The position numbers were made by a program, and so were the translations under genes. A stretch of 64,000 bases of DNA from Diacronema lutheri. Its lineage: Eukaryota; Haptophyta; Pavlovophyceae; Pavlovales; Pavlovaceae. The number at the start of each line of letters is the position of its first letter. Position 1 is the first letter of the stretch. This document shows, one piece after another, positions 1 to 11,129 of this stretch. The notes below the pieces were generated by a model. It saw only the letters and a program-made list of their open reading frames with translations, did no database searches and was not told the origin of the DNA. The stretch spans positions 496,001 through 560,000 of the forward strand of contig JAGTXO010000006.1 of NCBI GenBank assembly GCA_019448385.1, given 5' to 3'.

Positions 1-1
1 T

Positions 2-1408
2 GATCGGCTCGCCGAGCTGCCGCTTCGGTTGCAGCTCGCGTGCGCGCAGGTGCGCGCGCACATGTGGGCGCGTAACGGTTATGCTGCCCTCAAGCAGGCG
101 TCGCTGTACCGCTCAGCGCTCTTCGCCGACGTGTGCCTCGCGCCCGACATCGGCTTGCTGCAGCTGTGCGTCGTGCAGCAGGGCTTTGCGCACTTTCTGC
201 GCTCCACGCTCGCGCGCTGGACGCTGCCGCCGATGCGCGGCGGGTCGCAGCGCGCGCTCGATCCGCGCGACATCGCCGCGCAGCGCGAGCTCGACGAGCC
301 GTCCGGCGCGGTGCTGTTGGAGGACTTGCTCGCGACGATCGTGCTCGTCCTGCGCGAGCGGACGCACTCGGGCGACACGGCGGAGCAGAGCGCGCAGCGC
401 ACTCTCGTGCATCGCCTCGCGTCAGCGGGCTCGGCGACGCACTCGGAACTCGTCAACGCGATCCCGCGCCGCCTCGTCGAGCTGCCCACCTTTGACGCCA
501 CGCTGTCAACGCTCGCGACGCACGCCCCGCCGCGCGGGCTGCAGCAGGGCGCCTACGTGATCAAGCCGGAGGCGTGGGCGGCTTTCGATCCGCTCGGCTA
601 CCCGCATTACTCGCGCGCCGAGCTCCACCGATCTCTTGACCGATGGCAGCTCGCGCGGCCGGCGGGCGATGTGAGCTCCGCGCCTGCCGCGCCGCCGCCT
701 CCGCCGCTCGCGCGCGGCTTCTCCGCGTTGCGCACCGCCGCACGCTGCGGGCTGCTGCACGCGCTGCTGCTGCGCGCGCTCTACGACTCCTACTCCGGCT
801 CGGGGCTGGCGTCCGACAGCGTCACCGCCGTCGCGCTCCGGCTGTTGGCGGAGTGCGCCTTTGCCGAGGAGGCGGCCGCGGACGAGCGGGCGGGCAGCGC
901 GGACGGCGGCGCGCGCGCGCTCGCCGCTGGTGCGCGCGGAGACGCGGGCGGCGCGGTGTGGCGGATGGACGTCGACGTGGACTCGGACTCGGCGGTACCG
1001 TCGTCGTCCTACTCGCCCACGCGCGGCGGCCACCGCGTCCGCGCGCACGCGGCTGATGGCGATGCCGTCGTCGGAGCTGCGCTGGGCGATCGCGCGCGCG
1101 CGGACGCGGACGCGGAGCGCGGGCGCGCGCTCTCGCGCGAGCTCTTCGACATTGAGCTGCCGTCGGCGGAGTCACTTTTGGTCAACTGCATGGCGCTCGT
1201 GCCGCTCGGCGCGGACGAATTGGCGCCGTTCGCACACCGCGCGCCCGCGCACGGTGCGTCGTCGGTGCGCGCGCACGACGACGCACGCGACGGCGGCGGT
1301 GACGGCGACGGCGGCGATGGCGGCGGCGAGCACGCAGCGCTTGGCCTCGGCCCGCTACAGCTGCCGCTCCCGCGGCTGCCCGGCGCGCGCGCACACGGCG
1401 CGGGCGGC

Positions 1409-1456
<48 letters not shown>

Positions 1457-4400
1457 GCGCGCGCGAGCCTGCCCTGGGCGCGCGCCGCGTGCGCCGCTCC
1501 GTCGCCGCTGCTTGTGAGTGGAACCTCGTCCGCACCGTCCGCGCCGTCGGATCCGTCGGATGCGTCCGAGCTCCTCGCGCCTTACGCGCCACTCGCGCCG
1601 CACCTGCGCCCGCCGTCGTCGCCGCCCGCATTGGCCGAGCGCACGCGACGCGTGAGCCTGATCGGCCTCCTCTGCGCCATGGCGCGGGACGAGCGGTACA
1701 GCACGCACTCTGCGCAGCTTGGCGATGTGATTCGCCGCCTGGCCGCCCTCGACGAAGGCGTGCACGCCGTGGTGCTCGACGGGGCGCCACACGTGCTACA
1801 CACCGACCGGCGCTCGCGCGGCGCCGGCGCTGACGCAGACGGCGCGCGCGACGAGGGCGCGCCGTCGCTCGGCCCGTCGTCGCCGAGCTCGCCCGGACTC
1901 GCTGCGTCGCCCGGACTCGCCTGCTCGCCAGGTGCGGGCGCGGCCGACACGCCCAGCCGCGCGGCGCGTAAGGCGCGCGCAAAGGAGCGCCAAGCGGCCA
2001 TCCTGCGGCAATTCGCCACGTCGCAGGCCTCCTTCGATACAGCGGCGGGCCGCGCGCACGCGCAGCCACCCGCACTGCTCACCACGGCGTCCGGCTGCGT
2101 GTGCGACCATCTCGACGAGGGCGGAAACGATGGCGGAGCGACTGGCGGCGCGCGCGGCGGAGCGCTCGGCGACGCGGCCGGCGCGGCGTCGTCGCCGTCG
2201 ACGCCCGCGCGCGCGGGCGCGCCCTGGCCGGCGGGCGAGGCGGGCGAGCACGCCGCGGCCGCGCGCGCCCGGGCTGTGGTGGATGGGGCGGAGGACGCGA
2301 TGGAGGAGGCGACGGCGGAGGAGGAGGAGGAGGAGGAGGCGCTCGTGTGCGTGCTCTGCCGCGAGGAGAGGGGAGCGGCAGCGGCAGCGGCGGCCAAAAC
2401 GCGCGGCGAGCCGGAGCTGATGGGTCGGTTGGCGTACGTGCAGCTCGCCACCTCGGAGCAGCGCAGCGCAGCGGCGGCGGGCGCGGCGCACCGTATCAAC
2501 GCCGACGCGGCGGCCGCGACGCGGAGCGGCGGAGGCGCGGCTGATGCGCTCGTCGGGCCGGGGGCCGAGCCGGCGCGCTCAGCCGCCGCCGTCGCGGCAG
2601 CCGCCGCGGCCGCCGCGTCGGCGGCGGCCGCCGTCGCCGAGGGCGACGGCGCGGACAACCTCGAGTCGGACGCGTTCGTGCGCCTGGAAGATCTGACTGG
2701 TCCGCTCGCGGATGAGGTGATGAGCCTCGTCTTCTCGGTGATGCAGGCGCAGCACGAGTCGGACAGGCATGCAGGGCGTCTCGCGCCGAGGGTGCAGACC
2801 GCGGCGACCGCCGCAGCCGCCGCCGCCGCCGCCGCCGCGACACTGCACGAGCTGCACGCCCAGCAGGACGGCGGCGCGGCGGACGGCGGCGACGCGCGCG
2901 ACGCGCAAACCGCCGCCGCCACGTCTGCCGGCGCGGGCGGCGGGCCCGCTCGCGCGCCCGCGCCACCGACGCCGCCGCTGCCGCCGCCGCTGCCGACGCG
3001 CTGGCTGCGCGAGGGCCCGCGCCACGCGTGCGCTCTGCACGTGCGCTACTGCGGGCACGTCGTGCACGGCCGCTGCCTCACGCGCGCGCTCGTCTCGCTG
3101 CGGCCCGACTCGGTGGCGCTCGACGACGACGAGTTCATCTGCCCGCTCTGCCGCCGCGTTTCAAATGCGCTCGTGCCCGCGCTCGCGGCCACGTGCCCCG
3201 TCGCGAGCGCGCTGCGCGCCGCCAACTCGGCGGACGGCGGCCCGTTGCTTCCGTCGACGCCGCCGCCGATGCCGCCTCCGCGCGCATTCCCGCCGCCGCT
3301 CGCTTCGCCAACAGCCGCGCGCACGCCGCTGGCCGCCGCGTCGGTGGCCGGCGGCGCGGCGCGCGACGGCGGCGCAGGGCCGCAGCCGCTGCCGCCGCAG
3401 GGCCTGCGTGCGTGGCTCAACCGACAGTGGGGGCAGGGCGGCGGCGGCGCGGGCGCGCCGAGTGCGCCCGCGCCTGGCGCGAGTGGCGTGCGCCACGTCG
3501 AGACGCTCGTCGGCACGATGCACGCCATCGCGCGCCAGCAGGCGCCCCTCCTGCCCGCGCGACGCCAGGGCGGCAGCGGCGGCGACGGCGCGCTCGACGG
3601 CGCCGATGAGCGCGCGGTTGGCGGCGGCGCGGCCGGCGGCGTCGATGGCAGGGGCGGCGGCCCGGCCGGCGTGAGCGACGCGCTCGGTTCCGTCCCGACG
3701 CTGCTGCTCGCCATCGCGACGACGACCGCTGTGATGGAAGCTGGCTCGCGCGCCTCCAGTGATGATGAGCACGGCGTGCGCGCGTCCGAGCCGCAGCTGC
3801 GCGGGCTGCGTGCGCTGTGGCACGCGGTGCTCGTCGCGGCCGAGCACGATGCGCTGGACCCGCACGGCAGCACGGCACGGCTGCACGCGTCGCTCGTCGC
3901 TGCGCTGCTGCCGCAACCAGCGCCTGCGCACGCGGCGCGCGCGCGCCCATTCCCGCCGCTGCTCGCTCTTGAGCCCGTGTGCGCGACCGTCGCGATGCTC
4001 GCGCTCTGCGAGCCCATCGGCGCGTCGGCGGCGGCGGGCGGCGCCGTGGCACCGCCTGCCGCGGGCAGCTCGGGCGCGAGCGGCTCGGTGCGCGGCGCCG
4101 CGCGCGGCGCGCGCGTGTGGGCGCGCGCCATAGCGCTCTGCTCCGCGCTGCGCGTCCTGCACGCGCTCTCCGTCGCGCAGGCCTTTGTCTTGAGCTGTGC
4201 GCTCACGAACGCCGACGCTGCCGTCGCGCCGCACGCCGGCGGCGCGCTGTGGATGCGTGAGCTGCTCGCGGCGTGCCGAGCGCAGCTCGCTGTGCTGCGC
4301 GCGCGCGCGCGCACCTCAAGCAGCGCGGAGGCGGTGACCGCGCGCGCGCTCGCACGCCGCGTGCTCGAGCGCGCGGGCGCGGCAGGGTGGGAGGCGGTCC

Positions 4401-6570
4401 TCGCCACGCTCACACTGCGCTGGTTGCGCTGCGCGCACGTGCTCGTGCGCGCATGCTTCCCGGCCGAGCTCGTGCTGCTCCCCGCCGCCGCGCGCGCGGC
4501 GAGCGCGCCCACCCGCGACGGCGCGGGTGGCGCCGACGCGCACGTCGGCGCCGGCGCGGCCGCGGCTGCGGCCGCGCCGGGCCTTCCGCCGCGCGGCTGT
4601 GGAGGGCCCGAGCGACCGACTCGCTCTGAATATGAGACGCTTTGCGCGCTGCTCGGCCTCCCTGCGCTCGCGCAGCTGCCGGCGGCGCTGGGCGCGCGCT
4701 GGGCTCTTGTCCCGCTCTGGATCTCCGAGCTCGCCTATGGTCCGGGCGGCGCCCTGCCGTCCGGTGACGCGCGTGACTCGGGCCGCGATATCGTGGGTGG
4801 CTCTGGCGTGCAGGAGCAGGCCTACCCACCTCCCGTCTCCTTCCCGGTGCCGCTTGCTCTTGAGGTGCGCGCGCGCCGCGCACTGGCCTCACCGCTCGCA
4901 CAGCGCCCCGCCGCGCCCGTCTGTTCTCGCGCCGCCCACGCATTCGCGCAGTGCGCCCTCTGCCCTCGTGGTTGGGCGCGCCCTCTGCGTGGTTGGGCGC
5001 GCCCTCTGCCCTCGTGGTTGGGCGCGCCCTCTGCGTGGTTGGGCGCGCCCTCTGCCCTCGTAGTTGGGCGCGCCCTCTACCCTCGTGGTTGGGCGCGCCC
5101 TCTGCCCTCGAGGTTGGGCGCGCCCTCTGCCCTCGAGGTTGGGCGCGCCCTCTGCCCTCGAGGTTGGGCGCGTCCTCTGCCCTCGAGGTTAGGCGCGCCC
5201 TCTGCCCTCGAGGTTGGGCGCGCCCTCTGCCCTCGTGGTTGGGCGCGCCCTCTGCCCTCGTGGTTGGGCGCGCCCTCTGCCCTCGTGGTTGGGCGCGCCC
5301 TCTGCCCTCGTGGTTGGGCGCGCCCTCTGCGTGGTTGGGCGCGCCCTCTGCCCTCGAGGTTGGGCGCGCCCTCTGCCCTCGTGGTTGGGCGCGCCCTCTG
5401 CCCTCGAGGTTGGGCGCGCCCTCTGCCCTCGTGGTTGGGCGCGCCCTCTGCCCTCGTGGTTGGGCGCGCCCTCTGCGCTTTTCTCGTATGCGACGGGGCG
5501 CGCTTCTCGCGTGCCCACGCCGCTCGCACGTGCGCGCGCCCTGTCCCCTCGTGCCCACGTGCGCCCAGGCCGTGCGCGCAGACGATGGCGCGGGAGCCGC
5601 TCCGTGGAGCCTTGCCGCGACCCTTGCCGCCGACGCCCTCGGCTTGTCTCCATTTGTGCAGCTCCCCGCTCAGTTCAGGTGCGCACGCCGTCCGCCGTCC
5701 GCCGTCCGCCGTCCGCCGTCCGCCGCGCCGTCCGCCGTCCGCCGCGTCGCGAGCGCGCGCCGCGCACGCCACGCGTCAGCGCCGCGCCGAGCGTTGGGGA
5801 CCAACGTGGCGATGCCGCCGCCGCCGCGCGACGCGCGCGCGCGGCTGCCCCGCTGCGTAGCGAGCTTTACAACCGTTACGTGCACGTCGAGTGTCGGGAA
5901 TGTGGCACTGTACCACTGCAGCCAGCGGTGTGCTTGCTCTGTGCGCGGCTCGTGTGCGCGGGCGGGCAGTGCTGCCGCAAGAAAGGGGACGACGAATGCC
6001 ACCGGTGCGGCGCGCCCTGTTCCACCTCGCCGGCAGGCACCGTTGCGCGCCCTGCACGCACCCGCCCACGCATCTGCCTTTCCCCCTCCCAACCTTGGCC
6101 CCGCCCAACCTTGCACCCGCCCAACCTTTGCCCCCGATCCCCGTCCCGTTCTCGCGAGCGCCTCGCGCCTGCTGCGCGGGGCGTAGGCGCGTCTCGCTCT
6201 CGCCGCGCTGCGCGCTCATCGCGCCTTCACCCGTACCCCGCTGCGCGCCGTCCCCGCTCCTCGTCGCCCCGCTGCGCACAGCCACGCGGCTGAGTGCGGG
6301 CGCGGCATCGGCGCGTTCATCCTTCTCAAGTCGAGCGCAACGCTGCTCTGCGTTGGCAGGCGGCATTGCTTCTGGGGCTGCCTCTACCTGGACAGCCACG
6401 GCGAGGAAGACCGCGGCCTGCAGCGCGGCCGACCGCTTCTGCTCAACGAGCACCGGCTGTACGCACTCCACGCGCTGTACGCGTCGCTCGGCGTGCGTGA
6501 GTACTTGAGTCAAAACCCGGTCTCATTCCCGCACCTGCTGCTGCTGCGCGCGCGCCGTGTGCATCCGTGA
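2..6570 (+). CDS. UBR-type E3 ubiquitin ligase (N-recognin, UBR1/PRT6-like), 5' partial
   Basis: This is the C-terminal part of an N-degron-recognising RING ubiquitin ligase; the frame is open from base 2, so the UBR box must lie upstream of the window. The first 70 residues match the conserved UBR core (AQVRAHMWARNG, then an ALFADV...LLQLC segment). A RING-H2 follows: CVLC near 2348, then CGHVVHGRC and FICPLCRRVSNALVP near 3050-3165. The C-terminal Cys/His cap is in later exons (HVECRECGTVP, CLLCARLVC, HAAECGRGIGAF). Exons inferred: up to 4864, 5569-5678, 5861-6004, 6282-6570; phases agree at all three junctions (0, 2, 2). Long Gly, Ala and acidic runs interrupt the conserved blocks, and further introns inside the first exon cannot be excluded. 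The gene runs tail-to-tail into PRL1. The family is certain; the exact UBR paralogue is not. Confidence 0.9.
1399..1460 (+). repeat. GGC trinucleotide run encoding poly-glycine
   Basis: A nearly pure GGC/GGT run lies inside the first exon of the UBR ligase and encodes about 18 consecutive glycines. Similar GCC/GCG runs at about 2583-2640 and 2806-2840 encode poly-alanine. They are in frame and probably form disordered linkers, since conserved ligase blocks lie on both sides. Confidence 0.8.
4970..5478 (+). repeat. Minisatellite of 25-bp (some 21-bp) units inside a UBR intron
   Basis: About twenty head-to-tail copies of a 25-bp unit, core GGTTGGGCGCGCCCTCTGCC plus CTCGT or CTCGA, with several copies shortened to 21 bp. 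The unit contains the palindrome GGCGCGCC. Because 25 is not a multiple of three, the array is open in several frames and gives long spurious ORFs on both strands. It lies within the intron 4865-5568, which is flanked by conserved UBR coding sequence. Confidence 0.95.
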
Positions 6571-6712
6571 TGCGCTCGCCCTTTTTTTCTGTCCATCTGA
6601 CCCCAGAAATCGGGCCCAAAACAACAATTCGCGACGGGCAAATTTTACAGGCAACGGGCTCAGTGAGTCAGCCTCTCCCTTCCCCCCCCCCCCCCCCCCC
6701 CCCCCCCAGTCA
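6571..6712. other. Convergent intergenic spacer with poly-C run
   Basis: The 142-bp spacer lies between the stop of the UBR ligase and the stop of PRL1 on the opposite strand. It holds a T-rich patch near 6580, an A-rich patch near 6620 and a run of about 28 cytosines near 6681-6708. Both genes presumably form their 3' ends here; I see no gene. Confidence 0.7.
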
Positions 6713-8367
6713 TCAGTACCGCTTCGGCTCTTTCACCGGATTGAAGACGACCGGATGGGTTTGCGGCGTGGCATCCGCATCCTCCTTCCACACCTTGATC
6801 GTCTTGTCCGCCTCACCTGTCAGCAGCCGAGAGCCGGATCTGTGGCGCGAGGACGCATGCGCACGCACGGCGTGAGGCGGGTGCACGCGCACGTCCCGTG
6901 AGCGCGCGCCGAGTTCGCGCGGCACGGCGCGCACGGCGCCGCGCACCTGTCGAAAACGGCGGTGTAGATGCCATGCTCCGCCTCGAGCGAGCCCGGTTGC
7001 GCAATCGTCATCTGCTGCTGGAAGCAGTGGCCAGTTCGCCAGTCCCAGAACTGCAGCGTTCCGTTGTCTCCCGCCGAGACGAGCACGCCGTCCTCGTTGA
7101 CGACAAGATCGTTGATGATGGTGTTGTGCCCGGTCAGGTTCTGCATAAACTCACCGTCGGGGCACCTCCACTTCTTGATGTTGTCCGCCGAGCCCGACGC
7201 GAAGGAATACTCCGTTGGGTGGAGGGCAAGCGCGCGCACGGCCTTCTTGTGGTTCGTCAGCGTGGCTCGAGATTTGCCCGCCGCGAGGTCCCACAGGCGG
7301 ACAGTGGCATCCATGGAGCCCGAGATGACCTGCGGCTCGGCGCTCTGCGTGACGAGCGATGACACCGTGTTCTGGTGCCCCGTCAGCACGAAGATCGACT
7401 TGGCCGTGCGCACATCCCACACGCGCACGACCGAGTCCCGCCCGCCCGTCATGAGCACGTCAAGCGTCGGGTGAAGCGAGGCGCAGTAGACGCCGGACAG
7501 GTGGCCGTGGTACGAGCGTATCGACTGGTTCGTTTCCAGGTCCCAGCACTTGACCATCTTGTCGTCGCCCACTGAGAAGAGGTACGGGTGGCGGTCGGAG
7601 ATGCAGATGGCACGCACCGTCGAGATGTGCCCTGTCAGGGTCAGCTTGAGCACGCCTGACAGAGCGCGGGCGCGTTGGCAGAGCGGGAGGAGGAGGTAGG
7701 GGCGGTAAGACGCGCGCGGACGCAGCGGGATGACCCACGCCCGCGCACGCACGCGCGCGGTCCGCACCGACGCGCGCGCCGCCCGCGCTGCGCTCGGGTT
7801 GCGCGCACCGGAGGCGAGATCCCAAATCTTGATCGTGCGGTCGTTGGAGCCCGTGGCGAACCACTCATTGGTGGTGTCAAAGGCGATGCAGCGCACCCAG
7901 CCGAGGTGGCCGGAGATCACACGCATCAGCTTCCACGGCGCGTGCCATTCGGGCTGCTCGAGTTTGGGCGGAGCGCGCCGGCCCACGAGCAGGTTCTTGC
8001 CGGCCTGCGGCGCCGCGAGCAGCGCGGCGGCGATCGCGGGCGCGGCAGGCTTCGCGCCGCCGGCGTGCAGGACCATCGCACCGTCCGCCGCGGATGCGAG
8101 CTCACGGCCGCCCCCCGCCGCCGCGCCCGCGCCCGCGCTCGCGTGCGCGTCGTCGCGCTGCTGCTGCGCATCGCCGCGCTGTGCCGCGCCGCCGTTGGCC
8201 GCGTCCTTGACGCCGGCGTACTCGGCCGCGACCTTGGCGGCGAGCTTGAGCGAGCGCGCGGAGGCGCTGGTTGGTCTCAGCGCATAGTTCGCGAGGTACA
8301 TGTCGAGCGTCCGCTTGAGCGAGCTCGCGCACGCCAGCTCGACGTGCCCGCCCTCCGAGGACGCCAT
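6713..8367 (-). CDS. PRL1: Pleiotropic regulator 1 (PRL1/PLRG1/Prp46), WD40 spliceosomal protein
   Basis: A seven-bladed WD40 protein of the NineTeen complex, which activates the spliceosome. Its propeller starts at [12 protein letters not shown] and repeats through [19 protein letters not shown] and [11 protein letters not shown] to the C-terminal signature [18 protein letters not shown] followed by THPV, which is diagnostic of PLRG1. Exons on the minus strand: 8367-7809, 7655-6947, 6839-6713; phases 1 and 2 close exactly. The first intron is 153 bp and stop-free, so it is easily misread as coding. The N-terminal 150 residues are family-like but divergent. It is head to head with the RUS gene, 41 bp between start codons. 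Confidence 0.95.
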
Positions 8368-8408
8368 CGTCGCGGGTGGAGCGGCCCCGTCACCACGACG
8401 GGCGGCAA
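8368..8408. promoter_or_regulatory. 41-bp bidirectional spacer between PRL1 and RUS starts
   Basis: Only 41 bp separate the ATG of PRL1 (minus, 8367) from the ATG of the RUS gene (plus, 8409). Unless one gene has an upstream non-coding exon, both 5' UTRs must be minimal or overlap and share one promoter. No TATA-like sequence is visible. Confidence 0.5.
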
Positions 8409-9953
8409 ATGCTGCGCGTGGCGCTGAGGTGGGCGGGGCGGCCGCCGCGGCGGCAGCTTTCCACCTTCCGCCAGCGCATCCCCGGCTGTGGCTGGCGGAG
8501 CATCGGCCTGGACGGTGCGCCCGCCGCCGCGGCGCAGCCGCCTGCGCTCGTGCGCGTGCGCGATAGCGAGCAGCACAAGGCCGGCGACGAGCACCGGCCG
8601 CCGACCGTGCTCACGTGGCTGCGGCTCTCGGCGACGCACGCGGTGCTGCCCAAGGGGTACCCGCACACGGTGCGCTCGACGTACCCGGCCTACGTGCGCT
8701 GGACCGCCGTCGGCCTCTTCACTGGCCGGATCCAATCGGTGCTCGCGACGCAGGCGATGCTCTTCACGATCGGGCTCGGGACGGGCGCGATCCCGATGGC
8801 GGCGGCGATCCAGTGGGTGCTCAAGGACGGGATCGGCCACGCGGGCGCGATCGCGTACGCCGCGGCGGTAAACACGCGCTTCGACGCGGATGCCAAGCGC
8901 TACCGCTTCCAGTCGACCGTCGCACTGACCGTCTCCGATTTTGTGGCGATCGCGATGCCGCTTGTCCCGCACTCCTTCTTGCTCATGGCGTCGCTCTCGA
9001 GCGCGATCGGCTCAATCGCGGGGCTCGCGCAGACGGCGTCGCGCGCGCGCGTCATGTCCGCCTTCGCGCTCGGCGGCAACCTTGCCGACTGCACGCGCGC
9101 CGGCCAGACGCAGGGCAAGCTCATGTCCATCCTGGGGACGAGTGCAGGCGCGTATCTCTCTTGGATCATCGGACCAGACCCGTTCCGGGTCGCGTTGTGC
9201 ATGCTGCCGCTCGCCGCGCTCTCGCTGTACAGCATGCACGTCTCGAGCCAGCTCGTCGTCCTTCGCTCGCTCAACGTCCAGCGCGCCGAGCGCGTCTTCC
9301 ACGCGATGCTGTATCAGTTGCCGCCGGACGCCAGGCCGGCCGCGCGCACCGAGCTCACCGCGCCGACGCCCGAGCAGATCGCCGAGGTGGAGACATTTGC
9401 GCAACAATACCGGTCAGTGTTCCGCACCGAGATGCTGCTGCAGCCGCTCATCGGCGGCCCGCCCACCGGCGGTTGGCGCCTCGCGCTGCCGTTTGCACGC
9501 TCAGTGAGCTCAACTGTCGCGTTCGAGCTCCTCCGCGCCTCACCGGCCGGAGCGTGTGCGCGCGACTCGGACGCGTGGGCTGCGACGTGGCACGCGGGAG
9601 CGGCGTACGCGATCGCCGTGCACACGCCGTCCGCGCGCGACGCGCCCGAGGTCCTCGTCTGGCATAGCTCGACGAGCACGCCGCTACACAAGCTGCAGGC
9701 CGTATGGCACGCGTGCGTGCTGCGGCACGCGCTCGACGGCAGGCGGGCGCGGCCGCTCGACTTGGGCGCGGCGCATGCGCGGGCGATGGAGCTGTGGCCG
9801 GCCGTGCTGCGGTCGATGGAGAGCACCGACTGGCTGCTCGGCATGGTGTACCTGGACGGTGACGGCGCCTATCTCGAGCGCGAGGACACGGCCGCGCCGG
9901 TCAGAGCGCCACGCGCGGACGCGCGCGCCGGCGACCGGGAACTCGACGAGTAG
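8409..9953 (+). CDS. RUS family protein (DUF647, ROOT UV-B SENSITIVE-like)
   Basis: A 514-residue protein with the DUF647/RUS core: [19 protein letters not shown], then [35 protein letters not shown] and [21 protein letters not shown], followed by hydrophobic segments to about residue 290. Plant RUS1/RUS2 act in plastids in early seedling development and UV-B responses; the biochemical role is unresolved. The start chosen is the first ATG; an upstream in-frame GTG at 8376 is the only extension. The first 40 residues are Arg-rich without acidic residues and could be an organelle transit peptide (inference). There is no intron. Confidence 0.9.
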   Translation: MLRVALRWAGRPPRRQLSTFRQRIPGCGWRSIGLDGAPAAAAQPPALVRVRDSEQHKAGDEHRPPTVLTWLRLSATHAVLPKGYPHTVRSTYPAYVRWTAVGLFTGRIQSVLATQAMLFTIGLGTGAIPMAAAIQWVLKDGIGHAGAIAYAAAVNTRFDADAKRYRFQSTVALTVSDFVAIAMPLVPHSFLLMASLSSAIGSIAGLAQTASRARVMSAFALGGNLADCTRAGQTQGKLMSILGTSAGAYLSWIIGPDPFRVALCMLPLAALSLYSMHVSSQLVVLRSLNVQRAERVFHAMLYQLPPDARPAARTELTAPTPEQIAEVETFAQQYRSVFRTEMLLQPLIGGPPTGGWRLALPFARSVSSTVAFELLRASPAGACARDSDAWAATWHAGAAYAIAVHTPSARDAPEVLVWHSSTSTPLHKLQAVWHACVLRHALDGRRARPLDLGAAHARAMELWPAVLRSMESTDWLLGMVYLDGDGAYLEREDTAAPVRAPRADARAGDRELDE

Positions 9954-10094
9954 AAAAATAGAACTGCGTTGGCCACACGCTCTTGGCGTGCGCGCCCGGC
10001 TCCACGTGCCCGCCCGCCCGCAGCGCGTGCAGCTCGCGGGCCATCGCGCGCGTGTACGGGCGGCCGACAAAGCCGACGAGCACAAAGAATGCCC

Positions 10095-10238
10095 TTATGC
10101 GCGGCTCGATTGAAGCGCGTCGAGGTCGAACTGGCGGCGGCGGAGGTGTCTCGTAACAAGCAGCAGCGCGACGCCCGCCACGCCGCACAAGGTGAGCACG
10201 CCGGCCGCAAGAAATCACGCGTGCTCCCTAGCCGCCAT
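10095..10238 (-). CDS. Candidate tiny single-pass membrane protein with an in-frame TGA
   Basis: Reading from ATG 10238 gives seven codons, then TGA (10217-10215). The same frame then continues for 39 codons: a hydrophobic helix AAGVLTLCGVAGVALLLV, a basic RHLRRRQ stretch, and a tail FDLDALQSSRA before TAA. The helix plus positive-flank pattern looks like real coding sequence. Options are selenocysteine or readthrough (haptophytes are rich in selenoproteins), an unrecognised splice junction, a base error, or chance. I found no homologue from memory and did not identify a SECIS element. The putative ATG lies 14 bp from the start of the plus-strand gene at 10253. Confidence 0.2.
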
Positions 10239-10252
10239 CGTTTTCTGACGCG

Positions 10253-10528
10253 ATGTCGATGGGCGAGGCCCGTAGTATTGTGTCGGTCGCGGAGCGGTTG
10301 CACGCGCGACGGAGGGACACGGAGCACCAGCTCCGTGAGCTGGACCACGCCTTTGAGGCTGGCTTTGGCGCGCAGCTGCACCAGAACATCTCGGCCGTGC
10401 TCGCAAAGCTCGAGGCGGACGCGGCCATGCTGTGGCGCGACGAGCAGATGCAAATCCACCGCGCTCTCGCGCTGACCGAGCGGCAGGCGACCCGCAACGA
10501 GGGGAGCGTGGCGCCATTGGGGTCATAG
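10253..10528 (+). CDS. Small helical hypothetical protein (91 aa)
   Basis: The protein is almost entirely predicted helix, with heptad-like spacing and charged residues typical of a short coiled coil (VAERLHARRRDTEHQLREL, then LAKLEADAAMLWRDEQMQI). It has no signal peptide or membrane segment. The composition, richer in Glu, Gln, Leu and His than random frames here, argues that it is real. It resembles small subunits of tethering or organelle-positioning complexes in size only; I do not recognise the family. The Fanzor-like remnant follows on the same strand. Confidence 0.5.
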   Translation: MSMGEARSIVSVAERLHARRRDTEHQLRELDHAFEAGFGAQLHQNISAVLAKLEADAAMLWRDEQMQIHRALALTERQATRNEGSVAPLGS

Positions 10529-10589
10529 CGATGCTTGTGGGCCGGGGGATATGCGCGCGCGCAGATACCTTCGCACTCCACCACGCGAG

Positions 10590-11115
10590 CGCGCCGGTGC
10601 GCGAGCGCGCCGCCGAGCACATGTACGACGCGCCTGCGTGCCAGCGCGAGCGGTGGTGGCGGGACGTCGGCGGGCGGGCCAACGCGACGCGCGGCGCTCA
10701 TTGTGGCGCACTGCGCCGGCGGCGTGGCGTGCGACCGGCTGCTCGTGTGCGTGGGCAAGTGGCCGCATGACCACAGAGGCACGCAGTCCAAGGGCGCGCC
10801 GCCCGCCTTGCAGGTCGGGCTGCAGCGCGAGCTGCGACGGCGCGGTGTTGCGGCTGTTTCGTGCCCGAGCCGTATGTGTTGATGCACTGCGCGACGCCGC
10901 GGCTCGCCAAGGGGGGCAAGGGCTGCAGCGCTGCTGCGCGGTGCTCGCGCAGGACCCGCGCCTGCCCGTGGCGAAGGGCGGCACGCGCAAGGTGCACGCG
11001 CTCGTCGTCTGCTCGGCGTGCAAAGGCGGCAAGGAGCCCATGGATCGAGACCACAACGCCGCGCGCGACATCTGCTACGCCATGCACGCCATGGCGGCGC
11101 ATGCGGCCGAGCGCA
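10590..11115 (+). pseudogene. Decayed Fanzor/TnpB-like RNA-guided nuclease (C-terminal part)
   Basis: Near 11010-11080 one frame encodes HALVVCSACKGGKEPMDRD followed at once by HNAARDI. This is the zinc-ribbon second CxxC plus the RDxNAA catalytic motif of the RuvC-III region of TnpB/OrfB and eukaryotic Fanzor proteins. Upstream, a second frame encodes LLVCVGKW...SKGAPP...LQRELRRRG, resembling the segment before the RuvC-II glutamate, and EPYVLMHC near 10863 resembles the Glu-x-Tyr...Cys block. The pieces lie in different frames with no clear introns between them, so the gene appears frameshifted and inactive. No terminal repeats or target duplications are evident. A chance match is possible for the upstream blocks but less so for CSAC plus RDxNAA. 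Confidence 0.5.
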
Positions 11116-11129
11116 ACACCACGTCGACG

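Noticed and set aside
4410-5772. Long ORFs with WLGAPSALVVGRALCPRG-type repeats on either strand
   Set aside because: They are translations of the 25-bp intronic minisatellite, which lies between UBR exons whose phases match.
7656-7808. Continuous PRL1 reading frame through an Arg/Ala-rich stretch
   Set aside because: The 153-bp segment is stop-free and a multiple of three but starts GTGCGCGC, ends CAG, and splits DLASG from VLKLTLTGH where homologues have no insert; it is an intron.
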